Source of the DNA: Bacteroidaceae bacterium
Lineage (GTDB): Bacteria; Bacteroidota; Bacteroidia; Bacteroidales; Barnesiellaceae_A
Length of the DNA stretch: 64,000 nucleotides
NCBI GenBank assembly: GCA_017522135.1
Contig: JAFXAB010000046.1
Span: forward strand, 1-64,000
Reading direction: 5' to 3'
In this document: positions 45,611 through 55,145 of the stretch, one piece after another
How positions within the stretch are numbered: position 1 is the stretch's first letter
Layout of the letters: the number at the start of each line of letters is the position of its first letter
Position numbers and translations under genes: made by a program
Notes under the pieces: model-generated
The model's input: only the letters and a program-made list of their open reading frames with translations
Told to the model about the DNA's origin: nothing
Database searches by the model: none

Positions 45611-46996
45611 TTACTTAACCACTTTGTGAGCTGTGCCGTCGACACATACTACATATATACCGGCGGGAAGGTTGTTCAGGTCGATGTTGCCATGGGTAGC
45701 CTCGGCAACGAGTGCACCTTGTACGTTGTACACGCGGGCGTTGTTATAGTTACCTTCTATAAAAGCCCAGCCCGAAGCCATGTATACATTATTGCCTTCG
45801 CCTTCGATAGCATCAATGGCATGAGTAGCATTGGGGTCGGTATCCAATACTGCAGGGATATTGATTGCTCCCATTGAGAAGCTAACCATTGCGATACCAC
45901 CCAACACCTTACCATCGGCACTGTTGGCAAAGATAGTTGAAAAACTTGCATCGGCAGTATCCCATGTATAGAGGTCGCTCAATGCAGTCATTACGCCATC
46001 TTTGTACATCGATGCTGCGCCCATCAACGACATGCTACCATAAGCCACACCATTGTTGTCGACAGTGGTGAGCACTTGACCGCCATCAACAAATGCAACC
46101 GACTCTTTGTCTTGAGTCCAAGTGAAGCCTGCAAGACCGGTTTGGTTGGCCGATGCGGCATAGTAACCGGCAAAGTACATACCATTGTCACTTACTGTTG
46201 CATAACCCTCGGCATCAAGCCATTGCTCCTCGCCGGTCTCCTCATATACTTCCATGGGATCCTTCAAGCAAGTGAGACGCTTCTCCTCGTCATTGATAAT
46301 GACAGCCGCACTGCGTGCACCGCTACCCCACTCCGAGAAACCTGTGATGATTGAGCCGTCGTCCGACATATCTTTTACTACCCAGCCATAGGGGCAATCC
46401 AAAGCATCGATATTCTCCTGTATGTTTTCAAAGGTTTTTATCAAGTCGTACTCTTGATTCTCCTCGTTCCATTGCCACAAAGCGGGATAGAGCTTATAAA
46501 TATATGTATCTGTAATATAACCGGCAATAAATTTCTTGTCGGCCGAGATAGCCATTGCACAACCATTCATATCGTCGGCATCTCCCACGCCTTGAGTAAG
46601 CTCAGCTTCATTACGAAGTATGGGCAACGACTTCCATACACCATCTTTGTAGTAACCGGGACGAGAAGCTACAGCACCGTCATCATTACCGGGAATTTCT
46701 ACCCAATAATTACCTACGGCAGTACCGTCATCGGCAACGTCCATAAGCATTGATGCCAAATCAATCTCCTCAAATTTGCCGGTAGAACGAGTCCACATAA
46801 AGGCACATGTACCCAGAAAATCATCGTAACCTACGGCATACTCACCATTGGCCGATACGCCATAAACTGTACCAAATATACCCTCCATATAATCTGCATC
46901 AAATTGAGGATAGTACAGCTTGGCCTCTTTCAAGTCTTGTGCTATCGATGTTCCCATAACGGCACAAAGAGCTACACTAAGTAAAAATTTCTTCAT
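45611..46996 (-). CDS. secreted HAF-repeat protein with type IX sorting tail
   Basis: 461 residues with signal peptide (KKFLLSVALCAVMGTSIA). The body contains repeated units of the HAF type, YGVSANGEYAVGYDDFLGTC, SDDGSIITGFSEWGSG and VSDNGMYFAGYYAAS, suggesting a beta-propeller. The final 70 residues are a type IX sorting domain (ARVYNVQGALVAEA; NLPAGIYVVCVDGTAHKVVK). Probably displayed at the cell surface. Role unknown. Own promoter at 47058. Confidence 0.8.
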   Translation of the reverse strand: MKKFLLSVALCAVMGTSIAQDLKEAKLYYPQFDADYMEGIFGTVYGVSANGEYAVGYDDFLGTCAFMWTRSTGKFEEIDLASMLMDVADDGTAVGNYWVEIPGNDDGAVASRPGYYKDGVWKSLPILRNEAELTQGVGDADDMNGCAMAISADKKFIAGYITDTYIYKLYPALWQWNEENQEYDLIKTFENIQENIDALDCPYGWVVKDMSDDGSIITGFSEWGSGARSAAVIINDEEKRLTCLKDPMEVYEETGEEQWLDAEGYATVSDNGMYFAGYYAASANQTGLAGFTWTQDKESVAFVDGGQVLTTVDNNGVAYGSMSLMGAASMYKDGVMTALSDLYTWDTADASFSTIFANSADGKVLGGIAMVSFSMGAINIPAVLDTDPNATHAIDAIEGEGNNVYMASGWAFIEGNYNNARVYNVQGALVAEATHGNIDLNNLPAGIYVVCVDGTAHKVVK

Positions 46997-47057
46997 AATC
47001 GATTTATTTAGGTTTTTTAAAATAGTAGATTTACTGCGGCTATTAAAAACGATGGGG

Positions 47058-47065
47058 CAAAATTA
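47058..47065 (-). promoter_or_regulatory. -7 box of the HAF-repeat gene
   Basis: CAAAATTA, which is TAATTTTG on the minus strand, 61 bp upstream of the start codon. It lies downstream of the phage-head-like genes, so those are separately transcribed. Confidence 0.6.
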
Positions 47066-47117
47066 GTATTAATCTTTCAAAAGATAAAAATATTCACAAA
47101 TTTTAAATTGACTGTTG

Positions 47118-47744
47118 CTATAAAGCTATATGCGACAGCATTATATCAGACATGGGTTTATTCCCCATTATATTGTATACTGCGGCGGCACAACGATAAC
47201 ACAACATATCTATAAGCAGAGGGTCAATATCGAAGCTTGCAGCGTGTTCTTCGGGAGCAAGAATACACAATAACGAGGCTGGGGAATGAGTTGTTGTTGA
47301 CAACGACAACGAAAAATAGTCTATCACTTTGTTTCCTTGACCATCTTGGGTAAAGACAGCCACCGGCTTGGTCGCACTGCCTCGCGTATAGCGATTGAAT
47401 TGCAACTCATACAGCGGATGTCGCTCATCTATGAAGCGGGTTACCGGCACCTTCCATCCTTGCATGTGCAGGTACACCGGTCGTATAACACTCTCATCCA
47501 ATGTAATACGACCACTTCCATCGGGCCGAGGCCTTGCCTGATAGATATTGCCCACCTCTTTTACCGGTAGCATGGCTACAGGTGCAGTCATCAACAAGAA
47601 GTGCAATTGCTCATCAATAACACCATCTATATAATCATCTATGGAGACACCCTCGGTTTGCTCAAAAGTTCCATTCCAATCGGGAGTGAGTTCCTCCATA
47701 CACACCTTTACACGATCTACAATCTGTTCTCTTGAAATATCCAT
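47118..47744 (-). CDS. phage neck / head-completion-like protein
   Basis: 208 residues, no signal peptide. Features resembling Bacteroides-phage head-tail connector proteins: an N-terminal helix pair, RITLDESVIRPVYLHMQGWK then VPVTRFIDERHPLYELQ, and RYTRGSATKPVAVFTQDG. A C-terminal helical end (LIDMLCYRCAAAVYNIMG) completes it. It follows the capsid-like gene by 64 bases on the same strand, which is its place in phage head modules. No enzyme motif. The assignment rests on pattern recognition and gene order. Confidence 0.55.
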   Translation of the reverse strand: MDISREQIVDRVKVCMEELTPDWNGTFEQTEGVSIDDYIDGVIDEQLHFLLMTAPVAMLPVKEVGNIYQARPRPDGSGRITLDESVIRPVYLHMQGWKVPVTRFIDERHPLYELQFNRYTRGSATKPVAVFTQDGQGNKVIDYFSLSLSTTTHSPASLLCILAPEEHAASFDIDPLLIDMLCYRCAAAVYNIMGNKPMSDIMLSHIAL

Positions 47745-47808
47745 AATAATAAATTATAAGGGTTGCCCCGAATTGTTACAGCACAATCCGGGTAACCACA
47801 CAATATTG

Positions 47809-49194
47809 TTAATAACCCACAACACGCATGTGAGCATCGGGGTATCGCAATGTCATACAACTTGCCTCGGTAAGCACCAACGCATCGGTATTGCGCACAC
47901 CGGCTTTCTTCAAGTCGAGCGACTGTGTTGCAAAGGGCATGTGCGACCACTTTTGAATATACTCGGGGTCAATGATAAGGCCTTCCGAGGTCATTCCGGC
48001 TTCGTCGAAAATCTCGGAGTGAATAACATAGAGCTTGCCAAACTTCGACGAGATTTCATTGAAGTCAAGTCCCCATTTCATCATTTCGCTATCATTTGAC
48101 ATCGTGCGATAATAGTCGAGCTTGCTGATTATACTGATAAGCTCCGAACCGGCCATGAGAATCTTGCGTTTATTGCCGGCATTACCGGTAAAACACTTCT
48201 TCATCATATCGACCAGATTTTCGTGAGTAAAAGGCTCACCTGTATCAAACTCATACTTCTTTTGTACCTGCCACCATATACCACCGGTGAGGCTCACCTC
48301 TTCTTTCTTAATAGGGTCGTATATCTTCTGCTTCACACCAAAGAGGAAACTTCGCTCCATGGTTCTGCGCATATCATAAATGGCAAGCTCCTCTTGATCC
48401 GAAAAGTCCCACTCAATCTCCTTGTTTGCCAATTTAAAGAAAGTCGATTGCTCAATCTGCATCTTGAATATTTGGCAGAAGTTCTGAGACTTTACCGGCA
48501 AAGATTCAAACTGTGCCGTTTGCACATCGAGTTCCGTAGCAGCGCGTCCCAATCTCAAGAATTTCAAGCCCTTGGTCATAGAAGGGACACAATTGTCAAA
48601 GTCGCCAATCTTCTTGCCATTGATAGACATTAAAAGAACCTCACCGGCCTCGACATCTACCGACAATACATAAAGCATCAGATATTGTTCGCTATACTCC
48701 GACAACACCGAGCCGTAATTGCCTTTACCCAACACCATCAACGTATCGGATGGTACAATAGCCTCACAATTGCTCAACTTGATGCGAGCACGATTGTGAT
48801 TGGCAGTCACAGCCGATTCGGAAGGCTCGGCATAAGACTCCAAGAGAGTATATTCGGAGGGCTTCGTATCGACCGTATAGTAATCGACAATCATCGACCC
48901 CGACTTGCGAGCACCCTTGAAACGTGATATTTGATCTAAGGGTGTCGACATAGGACGTATCTTGGTAATACGACTATCTATTTCGTTCTGCAACAACGAC
49001 GGAGAATATTCTTGAGCCGTTGCAACGGTAAGCGGTTGTTCCGACAAGTGAGTACCTGCCAATCCCGGTAATACAACAGCAAGAGATAGCCCCAAATCAC
49101 TACACCCACATTGCCACAAGAGAATAAAGAGCAGTATCAACGAAAGAGTTGTTATTGAGATAATACGGATTTTCTCATCAGATATTTTTTTCAT
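47809..49194 (-). CDS. phage major-capsid-like protein with hydrophobic N-terminus
   Basis: 461 residues. Residues 45-460 look like a tailed-phage major capsid protein: SRITKIRPMSTPLDQISR, IVDYYTVDTKPSEYTLLE, KSQNFCQIFKMQIEQS, WDFSDQEELAIYDMRRTME, LTGGIWWQVQ, GLDFNEISSKFGKLYVIHS and DALVLTEASCMTLRYPDA. The N-terminus is unusual: a charged MKKISDEK followed by a strong transmembrane-like stretch (IISITTLSLILLFILL) and LGLSLAVVLPGLAG. Glycine-rich hydrophobic N-termini occur in related prophage proteins, but this one could be a membrane anchor. It lies between a scaffold-like and a neck-like gene. No terminase or portal is nearby. Confidence 0.65.
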   Translation of the reverse strand: MKKISDEKIRIISITTLSLILLFILLWQCGCSDLGLSLAVVLPGLAGTHLSEQPLTVATAQEYSPSLLQNEIDSRITKIRPMSTPLDQISRFKGARKSGSMIVDYYTVDTKPSEYTLLESYAEPSESAVTANHNRARIKLSNCEAIVPSDTLMVLGKGNYGSVLSEYSEQYLMLYVLSVDVEAGEVLLMSINGKKIGDFDNCVPSMTKGLKFLRLGRAATELDVQTAQFESLPVKSQNFCQIFKMQIEQSTFFKLANKEIEWDFSDQEELAIYDMRRTMERSFLFGVKQKIYDPIKKEEVSLTGGIWWQVQKKYEFDTGEPFTHENLVDMMKKCFTGNAGNKRKILMAGSELISIISKLDYYRTMSNDSEMMKWGLDFNEISSKFGKLYVIHSEIFDEAGMTSEGLIIDPEYIQKWSHMPFATQSLDLKKAGVRNTDALVLTEASCMTLRYPDAHMRVVGY

Positions 49195-49330
49195 GATTTC
49201 AATTCTTTAAAAAAATTACAATACATTATTACATAAGTTGCTGTATCTACCTCACAGAGTATCTCTCGAGAAAAGTGCGATGCCGGATAATAAAAAAAGA
49301 GAGAGACTGCATAGATAGAAACAAGAGAAA

Positions 49331-50089
49331 CTACAGATCCCATACGCTGGGGCGACGTCGAGTGCGACGATAGCCCTTAGATGCTTTCTCGTCGGGATGC
49401 GAATTGTGAACATCGGGCAATGAGTCGCCCAAGGCCTCGCGACGTTCCATAACAATGCGTCTGTTACGACCTTTTACCTCGGCCGCATGCTCGGCACACG
49501 ACAAGTCGGTATCATATCTCAAGCCTTTGTATAACAACTCCAACACATCTTCACTCAGGTCACCCGTAAAAACATGATGACACACATGAAACACACGATC
49601 GAGAAAATCATCCAACTGCGACTCATCCATCTGCTTGTTGTGCATAAAACGCTCGATAGATCGGGTACTCTTCTCAACATTACGGTGCATAGCCGACTCC
49701 ATCTCTTGAAAAGCTCTGTTGCGCTCGACAAACTCTTCATTGGCACGCTTGATGGCCTGCATCTTTTGAGCATCGCTACTACTATCAAGCAGCTCCTTTC
49801 CAAAGTATCGCACACACGCTACCAGAGCATCTTCTCCATCGGCCACATCGGTAATGAAAGCACCCACTCGCGGATTGCTATACATAAGTCCGGTGAGTCG
49901 ATTATGATCATTGAGCATGCGCTCATAATGGTCACTCAAGAATGTTGCATACTCGTCAAGTGCATCATACACATCATCCTCACTCTCAAAGACACGATTG
50001 GGATACTGCTCTACGATGCGACGCGCCAGACGCTCTCTCGAGGTAGCCCCCAGCGGCTTCTTCGACTGATTTTTTTCTTTTTTATTCAT
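49331..50089 (-). CDS. phage scaffold-like protein
   Basis: 252 residues from MNKKEKNQSKKPLG (ATG 50089); the longer upstream frame lacks support. Strongly helical and acidic in the middle: MYSNPRVGAFITDVADGED, ACVRYFGKELL, and a long coiled segment (KMQAIKRANEEFVERNRAFQ). A YKGLRYDTDLSCAEHAAEVK segment and a basic tail, RRTRRRPSVWDL, follow. This is the composition and position of capsid scaffold proteins upstream of the major capsid gene. No protease motif. A phage origin is inferred with the two downstream genes; alone it would be unassignable. Confidence 0.55.
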   Translation of the reverse strand: MNKKEKNQSKKPLGATSRERLARRIVEQYPNRVFESEDDVYDALDEYATFLSDHYERMLNDHNRLTGLMYSNPRVGAFITDVADGEDALVACVRYFGKELLDSSSDAQKMQAIKRANEEFVERNRAFQEMESAMHRNVEKSTRSIERFMHNKQMDESQLDDFLDRVFHVCHHVFTGDLSEDVLELLYKGLRYDTDLSCAEHAAEVKGRNRRIVMERREALGDSLPDVHNSHPDEKASKGYRRTRRRPSVWDL

Positions 50090-50228
50090 ACTGTTTTTAT
50101 TAAAAGTTGGTGCCTTATGGCAATGCAAAGAAACTATCGCAAACCCCACATCGGATGCGATAGAATGAAAATGTAATTTTTTTGCAAAAATTTATGCCGG
50201 TAAGACGATTGTTCAAAAGAAAAGCCGT

Positions 50229-50236
50229 AACTTTGA
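50229..50236 (+). promoter_or_regulatory. -7 box of the M24 peptidase gene
   Basis: TAACTTTG, consensus, 43 bp upstream of the start codon. Confidence 0.6.
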
Positions 50237-50279
50237 CCAACAGCCTATTTTGTAAACCAATTAAAGAAAGGATAATACT

Positions 50280-51686
50280 ATGTTTTCAGCACAAACCTAT
50301 GCCGACCGTCGCGCTCGTCTACGCCGCATGGTAGGCAACGGAATAATCATTCTTAATGGCAACCTCGATACAGCTATCAATGCTCCCGAGAACGCAATGG
50401 CTTTCCGCCAAGAATCATCATTCCTATATTACTTTGGTCTCGATGTGGCGCGTCTCGTGGGTGTTATGGACTGTGACAACGACTGCGACACCCTCTTTGG
50501 CAACGAAGTGACTATCGACGAAATGATATGGACAGGACCACTGCCATCGATGGCCGAGCAAGCCGCACAGGTAGGCGTAACACACACCGCACCTCTCAAT
50601 AAAGTTGCCGACATTGTAGCCGAAGCCCGTCGTCAAGGTCGCACGATACACTACCTTCCACAGTTCCGTGGCATGGAGTTGATATACATGTCTACATTGC
50701 TTGATATACCGGCACAACGTATCAATGAGACAGCCTCTCACGACCTGATGGCCGCCATTACCGTCATGCGCGAAATTAAAACCGAAGAGGAGATTGCCGT
50801 AATGGAACGCGCCTTTGAGGTGGGCTACAAGATGCACACAACAGCGATGCGCATGTGTCGCGAAGGTGTTATAGAACGTGAAATAATAGGAGCTATCAAC
50901 GGTATAGCCATGCAATATGGTTGGGGTTGGTCGTTCTTCTCACACGTGACCCAACATGGCGAGATTTTGCACAACTTTGGTTGCGACTTCCCGTTGGAGA
51001 ATGGCAAGTTGCTACTTGTCGATGCAGGAGCCGAGTTGGCAGGCGGATATTGCTCGGATCATACCCGCACCTACCCCGTCAGTGGTAAATTCACCACCAA
51101 ACAACGCGAAATATATGACATTGTACTACGCGCACACGACCATGTACTCGACATAGCCCGCCCCATGCGCTACATGGACTTGCACAACGCATCTCTACTC
51201 TCAATGGCACGCGACCTTACCGATTTGGGTCTGCTCAAGGGCAACCCCGAAGAGGCCGTTGCCGCCGGTGCAATGTTTATGCTCATGCCTCACGGATTGG
51301 GTCATGGCATGGGTATAGATGTACATGATTGCGAGGCCATAGGCGAGCGTGGCAATGTATATAATTTCGACTTTTCACGATTTGCCCCTCGTGCAGCCGA
51401 GCTGGCATGTTGCACATACCGCAGCACATGGCAATTGCGTCCCGGAGTAGTAATGAGTGACGAGCCGGGTATATACTTTATTCCAGCTCTTATCGAACAA
51501 TGGAAAAAAGAGGGCAAGTGCAAAGAATTTATCAACTACGACCGCATAGCCGATTATTACGACTTCGGTGGCATCCGCATCGAAGACGACTTGATCATCA
51601 CCGAAGATGGTTGCCGTTGCATCGGTGGCGACAAGCACATACCTATCACCGTAGAAGAGCTTGAGGCAGTCGTAGGTCGCGACTAA
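50280..51686 (+). CDS. M24-family aminopeptidase P-like metallopeptidase
   Basis: 468 residues. The N-terminal aminopeptidase-P domain starts MFSAQTYADRRARLRRM. The pita-bread domain has both metal Asp residues (LLVDAGAELAGGYCSDHTRTYP), the His of LMPHGLGHGMGIDVHD, the Glu of VMSDEPGIYF and the Glu of GIRIEDD. All five ligands are present, so it should be active, removing N-terminal residues before proline or cleaving X-Pro dipeptides in the cytosol. Monocistronic, with a terminator shared with glyA. Confidence 0.93.
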   Translation: MFSAQTYADRRARLRRMVGNGIIILNGNLDTAINAPENAMAFRQESSFLYYFGLDVARLVGVMDCDNDCDTLFGNEVTIDEMIWTGPLPSMAEQAAQVGVTHTAPLNKVADIVAEARRQGRTIHYLPQFRGMELIYMSTLLDIPAQRINETASHDLMAAITVMREIKTEEEIAVMERAFEVGYKMHTTAMRMCREGVIEREIIGAINGIAMQYGWGWSFFSHVTQHGEILHNFGCDFPLENGKLLLVDAGAELAGGYCSDHTRTYPVSGKFTTKQREIYDIVLRAHDHVLDIARPMRYMDLHNASLLSMARDLTDLGLLKGNPEEAVAAGAMFMLMPHGLGHGMGIDVHDCEAIGERGNVYNFDFSRFAPRAAELACCTYRSTWQLRPGVVMSDEPGIYFIPALIEQWKKEGKCKEFINYDRIADYYDFGGIRIEDDLIITEDGCRCIGGDKHIPITVEELEAVVGRD

Positions 51687-51756
51687 AATTGGAGAGATAC
51701 AGCGGTAGATGCACCAAGTCTACTGCTATATCCCTTTTTCTGGTATATAAGACAAT

Positions 51757-51795
51757 AACAAGGGCTACACCGCAAATTGAAGTGTAGCCCTTGTT
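51757..51795. terminator. bidirectional terminator between the M24 peptidase gene and glyA
   Basis: AACAAGGGCTACAC / GTGTAGCCCTTGTT perfect stem with an 11-nt loop between convergent genes. Confidence 0.88.
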
Positions 51796-51816
51796 GTATC
51801 TATAAGATGCAGATTA

Positions 51817-53097
51817 TTACCAACCAAAGATGGGGTATTTGACCATAGTCTCGTTTACTTTCTCACGAACACTCTTTATTACGCTGTCGTTCTCGGGATT
51901 GGCGAGTACGAGGTCGATCATCTCAACGATTTCGCCCATCATATCTTCTTTCACACCACGAGTAGTGATAGCAGGAGTACCTACGCGGATACCTGAAGTC
52001 TGGAAGGGTGAACGGGTATCGAAGGGTACCATGTTCTTGTTGACTGTAATATCGGCTTGAACAAGAGCCTTCTCGGCCACCTTACCTGTAAGTTCGGGAT
52101 ACTTGGTGCGGAGGTCAATGAGCAAGCAGTGGTTGTCGGTACCACCCGAAACAACGTGATAACCTTTATCGATAAATGCTTGACCCATAACACGAGCATT
52201 GGCGCGAACTTGTTTTTGATACTCTTTGTACGAGGGAGTGAGAGCCTCACCAAAGGCAACAGCCTTAGCAGCGATAACATGCTCAAGCGGACCACCTTGC
52301 ACACCGGGGAATACAGCAGAGTCGAGCAAAGCCGACATCTTGCGAATCTCGCCCTTAGGTGTAGTTTTGCCCCAAGGATTGTCAAAGTCTTTACCCATGA
52401 GGATAACACCACCACGAGGACCACGAAGAGTCTTGTGAGTAGTAGATGTCACGATATGAGCATATTTCAAGGGGTTTTCCAACTCGCCGGCAGCTATAAG
52501 ACCTGCGGGGTGAGCCATGTCGACCATGAAAATAGCACCTATCTCATCGGCCAAACGACGCATGCGAGCATAATCCCACTCACGAGAGTAGGCCGAAGCA
52601 CCACCAATAATGAGGCGAGGACGCTCACGACGTGCTACCTCTTCCATTTGCTCGTAGTCTACATAACCTGTGTCTTGACGCACACCATAGTCGAGAGCTT
52701 GGAACATAAGACCCGAGAAGTTTACGGGAGAACCATGTGAGAGGTGACCACCTTGCGAGAGGTTAAGTCCGAGGAATTTATCGCCGGGACGAAGACATGC
52801 CATAAATACAGCCATATTGGCTTGTGCTCCTGAGTGGGGTTGCACGTTGGCCCATTCGGCATTGAAGAGTTGTTTGAGACGATCAATTGCAATGTTCTCA
52901 CTCTCGTCTACAACTTCACAACCACCATAGTAGCGTTTTGCAGGATAGCCCTCGGCATATTTGTTTGTGAGGCAAGATCCCATAGCTTGCATAACTTGGT
53001 CGCTCACAAAGTTTTCTGATGCGATAAGCTCAACACCTTTCAACTGACGTTGATGTTCGCGTTCGATAATGTCAAAAATGACTTTGTCTCTTTCCAT
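51817..53097 (-). CDS. glyA: serine hydroxymethyltransferase
   Basis: 426 residues. PLP-Lys motif [15 protein letters not shown] (about residue 225), N-terminal [32 protein letters not shown], and [18 protein letters not shown] near the C-terminus. Interconverts serine and glycine with tetrahydrofolate. Own promoter at 53148; no glycine riboswitch is visible upstream. Confidence 0.97.
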   Translation of the reverse strand: MERDKVIFDIIEREHQRQLKGVELIASENFVSDQVMQAMGSCLTNKYAEGYPAKRYYGGCEVVDESENIAIDRLKQLFNAEWANVQPHSGAQANMAVFMACLRPGDKFLGLNLSQGGHLSHGSPVNFSGLMFQALDYGVRQDTGYVDYEQMEEVARRERPRLIIGGASAYSREWDYARMRRLADEIGAIFMVDMAHPAGLIAAGELENPLKYAHIVTSTTHKTLRGPRGGVILMGKDFDNPWGKTTPKGEIRKMSALLDSAVFPGVQGGPLEHVIAAKAVAFGEALTPSYKEYQKQVRANARVMGQAFIDKGYHVVSGGTDNHCLLIDLRTKYPELTGKVAEKALVQADITVNKNMVPFDTRSPFQTSGIRVGTPAITTRGVKEDMMGEIVEMIDLVLANPENDSVIKSVREKVNETMVKYPIFGW

Positions 53098-53147
53098 AAT
53101 ATTATAATTAAGTGATTTATTGTAATCGCTTTTTTTAAACTTCGATG

Positions 53148-53155
53148 CAAAGGTA
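53148..53155 (-). promoter_or_regulatory. glyA -7 box
   Basis: CAAAGGTA, which is TACCTTTG on the minus strand, 50 bp upstream of the start codon. Confidence 0.65.
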
Positions 53156-53199
53156 TGAATTATTTGCTATATGCAAACTTTTTTTGAGTCGTTTCTGCT

Positions 53200-54060
53200 T
53201 TACTTATTGTTACGGACAACTATTTTCTTGCCATTGACAATGTATATACCTACATCAAGACCTTTCACTTCATCGGGGATAGCATTATTCAACACTTTCA
53301 CGCCTCTGATGTCATATACATCTACGCATTGTGCATCGTTGGTCACATTTTCGACAGCTGCAGGTACAAAATCTTTCATAATCAAAGGATTTATCTCACC
53401 ATCTATAATAAAGTTGCCACGAGGTATATGCAATGTGTAGTGACCATTGGCTATCTCTTTATCGGCAGTGAGTGTGGCTGTATTGGCACCGGTTATAGTA
53501 ATGGTATATTGGGCGGCGCGAGTTGAGTTAAAGCCTTCATTTTTTATCAAATAGGGTGCTTCCACCTCTTCACCCTCGTTTATCAACAACTCCTCACAAG
53601 GAGAAACGGTGATATATACCGTATTGAGAGAAACTTTATCATCGGCAGTAATATCAAATGTTGCAGCAGATGTAGGCATACCCGGGATGGTATAATTGAG
53701 ATTGAATGCTGCAACAGCCACACCATCCACTGTAATCATATCGTCGGGTATCTCTATTTGATATTCTCCTGCATCTACAGTAGGATTCATCATCGTAAGG
53801 TTGATATAATCGCCCCATGCCGGGCCGCAGAATACATCTGTAACAAATACTTTGTTGTCGCCATTTATCATATAGGCTTTTATACCACCCACCATGAGCT
53901 CGGTTTTTACATCAATAACTTGCGCACCCTCCCATGTAATAAAAATATCGGTAAGAGTTTCTACTACCGAGCCATTGGCCGGCTCTACTACATAGTCTTG
54001 TGCATTTAGGGCAACAACACTCACTAATGAGATAAACAAACAGGTAATAAATTTTTTCAT
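53200..54060 (-). CDS. secreted beta-repeat protein with type IX sorting tail
   Basis: 286 residues with signal peptide (KKFITCLFISLVSVVALNAQ). Two Ig-like repeats of about 100 residues are suggested by parallel segments (EYQIEIPDDMITVDGVAV and HYTLHIPRGNFIIDGEIN). The C-terminus carries a short type IX-like sorting tail, VDVYDIRGVKVLNN then DVGIYIVNGKKIVVRNNK. Surface exposure is likely; function unknown. It lies 33 bases after the flavin reductase gene on the same strand and may be read through from it. Confidence 0.75.
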   Translation of the reverse strand: MKKFITCLFISLVSVVALNAQDYVVEPANGSVVETLTDIFITWEGAQVIDVKTELMVGGIKAYMINGDNKVFVTDVFCGPAWGDYINLTMMNPTVDAGEYQIEIPDDMITVDGVAVAAFNLNYTIPGMPTSAATFDITADDKVSLNTVYITVSPCEELLINEGEEVEAPYLIKNEGFNSTRAAQYTITITGANTATLTADKEIANGHYTLHIPRGNFIIDGEINPLIMKDFVPAAVENVTNDAQCVDVYDIRGVKVLNNAIPDEVKGLDVGIYIVNGKKIVVRNNK

Positions 54061-54093
54061 AAGCTGATAGAATTTTATAGATTAAACAATTAT

Positions 54094-54660
54094 TTATTTT
54101 TTCTTTACCGACCAACCAAATTTGCCAATTTCGGCACCCAACTCGTGGTAATGTCCATGCGAATATACCATGAGATCGGCGCGTTGCATATCAAAGGCTT
54201 GAGTCTCGGGGTCGATATATTGTTTGTCGGCCAGAATATTCACAACATCGGCAATGAACATATCGTGCGAGCCAAGAGATACTATCTCGCGCACCTTACA
54301 CTCGATACTCAGGGGCGACTCTTCGATATAGGGCGATCGCACTTCGATACCGGGACAAGGTGTCAAGCCGGTCTCTTTCCATTTATCGTAGTCACGACCC
54401 GAACGCACACCGCACCAGTCTGTAGCTCGTGCCATAGCTACGGTCGTGAGATTGAGGGTAAACTCCATATTGCGCTTTATAAGCTCGTAGGAGTGACGCT
54501 CTGGACGGATAGAGACATAACACATGGGAGGATTGGTACAGAGTGTACCTACCCATGCGGCAGTGAAAATGTTATAATCGTCGGGCGTAGAACCACTACT
54601 TACCAATATGGCTGGTAAAGGATATATAAGTGTACCCGGCTTCCAAATCTCTTTCTTCAT
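54094..54660 (-). CDS. flavin reductase family protein (FMN-binding split barrel)
   Basis: 188 residues from ATG 54660, which shares one base with the pyrI stop (TAATG). FMN-binding split-barrel motifs: PLPAILVSSGSTPDDYNIFT, AAWVGTLCTNPPMCYVSIRP, EFTLNLTTVAMARATDW and a C-terminal HGHYHELG. Enzymes of this family reduce flavins or act as flavin-dependent oxidoreductases. It is third gene of the pyrB-pyrI transcript, an association seen in other Bacteroidales as far as I recall, but no pyrimidine role is established. Confidence 0.88.
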   Translation of the reverse strand: MKKEIWKPGTLIYPLPAILVSSGSTPDDYNIFTAAWVGTLCTNPPMCYVSIRPERHSYELIKRNMEFTLNLTTVAMARATDWCGVRSGRDYDKWKETGLTPCPGIEVRSPYIEESPLSIECKVREIVSLGSHDMFIADVVNILADKQYIDPETQAFDMQRADLMVYSHGHYHELGAEIGKFGWSVKKK

Positions 54661-55121
54661 TAACAAATTTCGATTTTATTGGCTGTAATGGTGCGATTGC
54701 AATAGCGACAAGTTACCTCCAATGGCTGTCGGCTTGTTACATGAAATACCGTATCCATCGGCTCATTATTACTTACGCACTTGGGGTTGTTACAACGAAT
54801 TATCCCACGCAAGGTGTCATGCAACGTAATATTGTACTTCTCTACTACCTTATAGTCGCGTATAACATTGATGGTAGCATCGGGTGCTATAAGGGCTATC
54901 TTGTTTATCTCTTCGTCTCGAAAGAAATAATCGGCTACCTTGACGATACCCTTCTTACCAATCTTTCCGCTATGGAGGTTGTTGCCGATGGTAATACTAT
55001 TGCCGAGAGTATCAAGTTTGAGCATAGAAACAACCTTGAAGAGTTGTTCTGAAGGAATTCGGTCTATAACTGTGCCATTTTCGAGTGCCGCAACAGCAAG
55101 TTCTTTTTTTATCGTACTCAT
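54660..55121 (-). CDS. pyrI: aspartate carbamoyltransferase regulatory chain
   Basis: 153 residues. The allosteric domain contains ALENGTVIDRIPSEQLFKVV and GNNLHSGKIGKKGIVKVADY; the zinc domain has the four Cys (CNNPKCVSNNEP and CRYCNRTI). It binds CTP/ATP and assembles with PyrB into the regulated holoenzyme, so pyrimidine synthesis here is controlled at enzyme level as well as at the leader. 24 bases after pyrB. Confidence 0.95.
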   Translation of the reverse strand: MSTIKKELAVAALENGTVIDRIPSEQLFKVVSMLKLDTLGNSITIGNNLHSGKIGKKGIVKVADYFFRDEEINKIALIAPDATINVIRDYKVVEKYNITLHDTLRGIIRCNNPKCVSNNEPMDTVFHVTSRQPLEVTCRYCNRTITANKIEIC

Positions 55122-55145
55122 TACATTTATCTTTTAGATAGGTGA

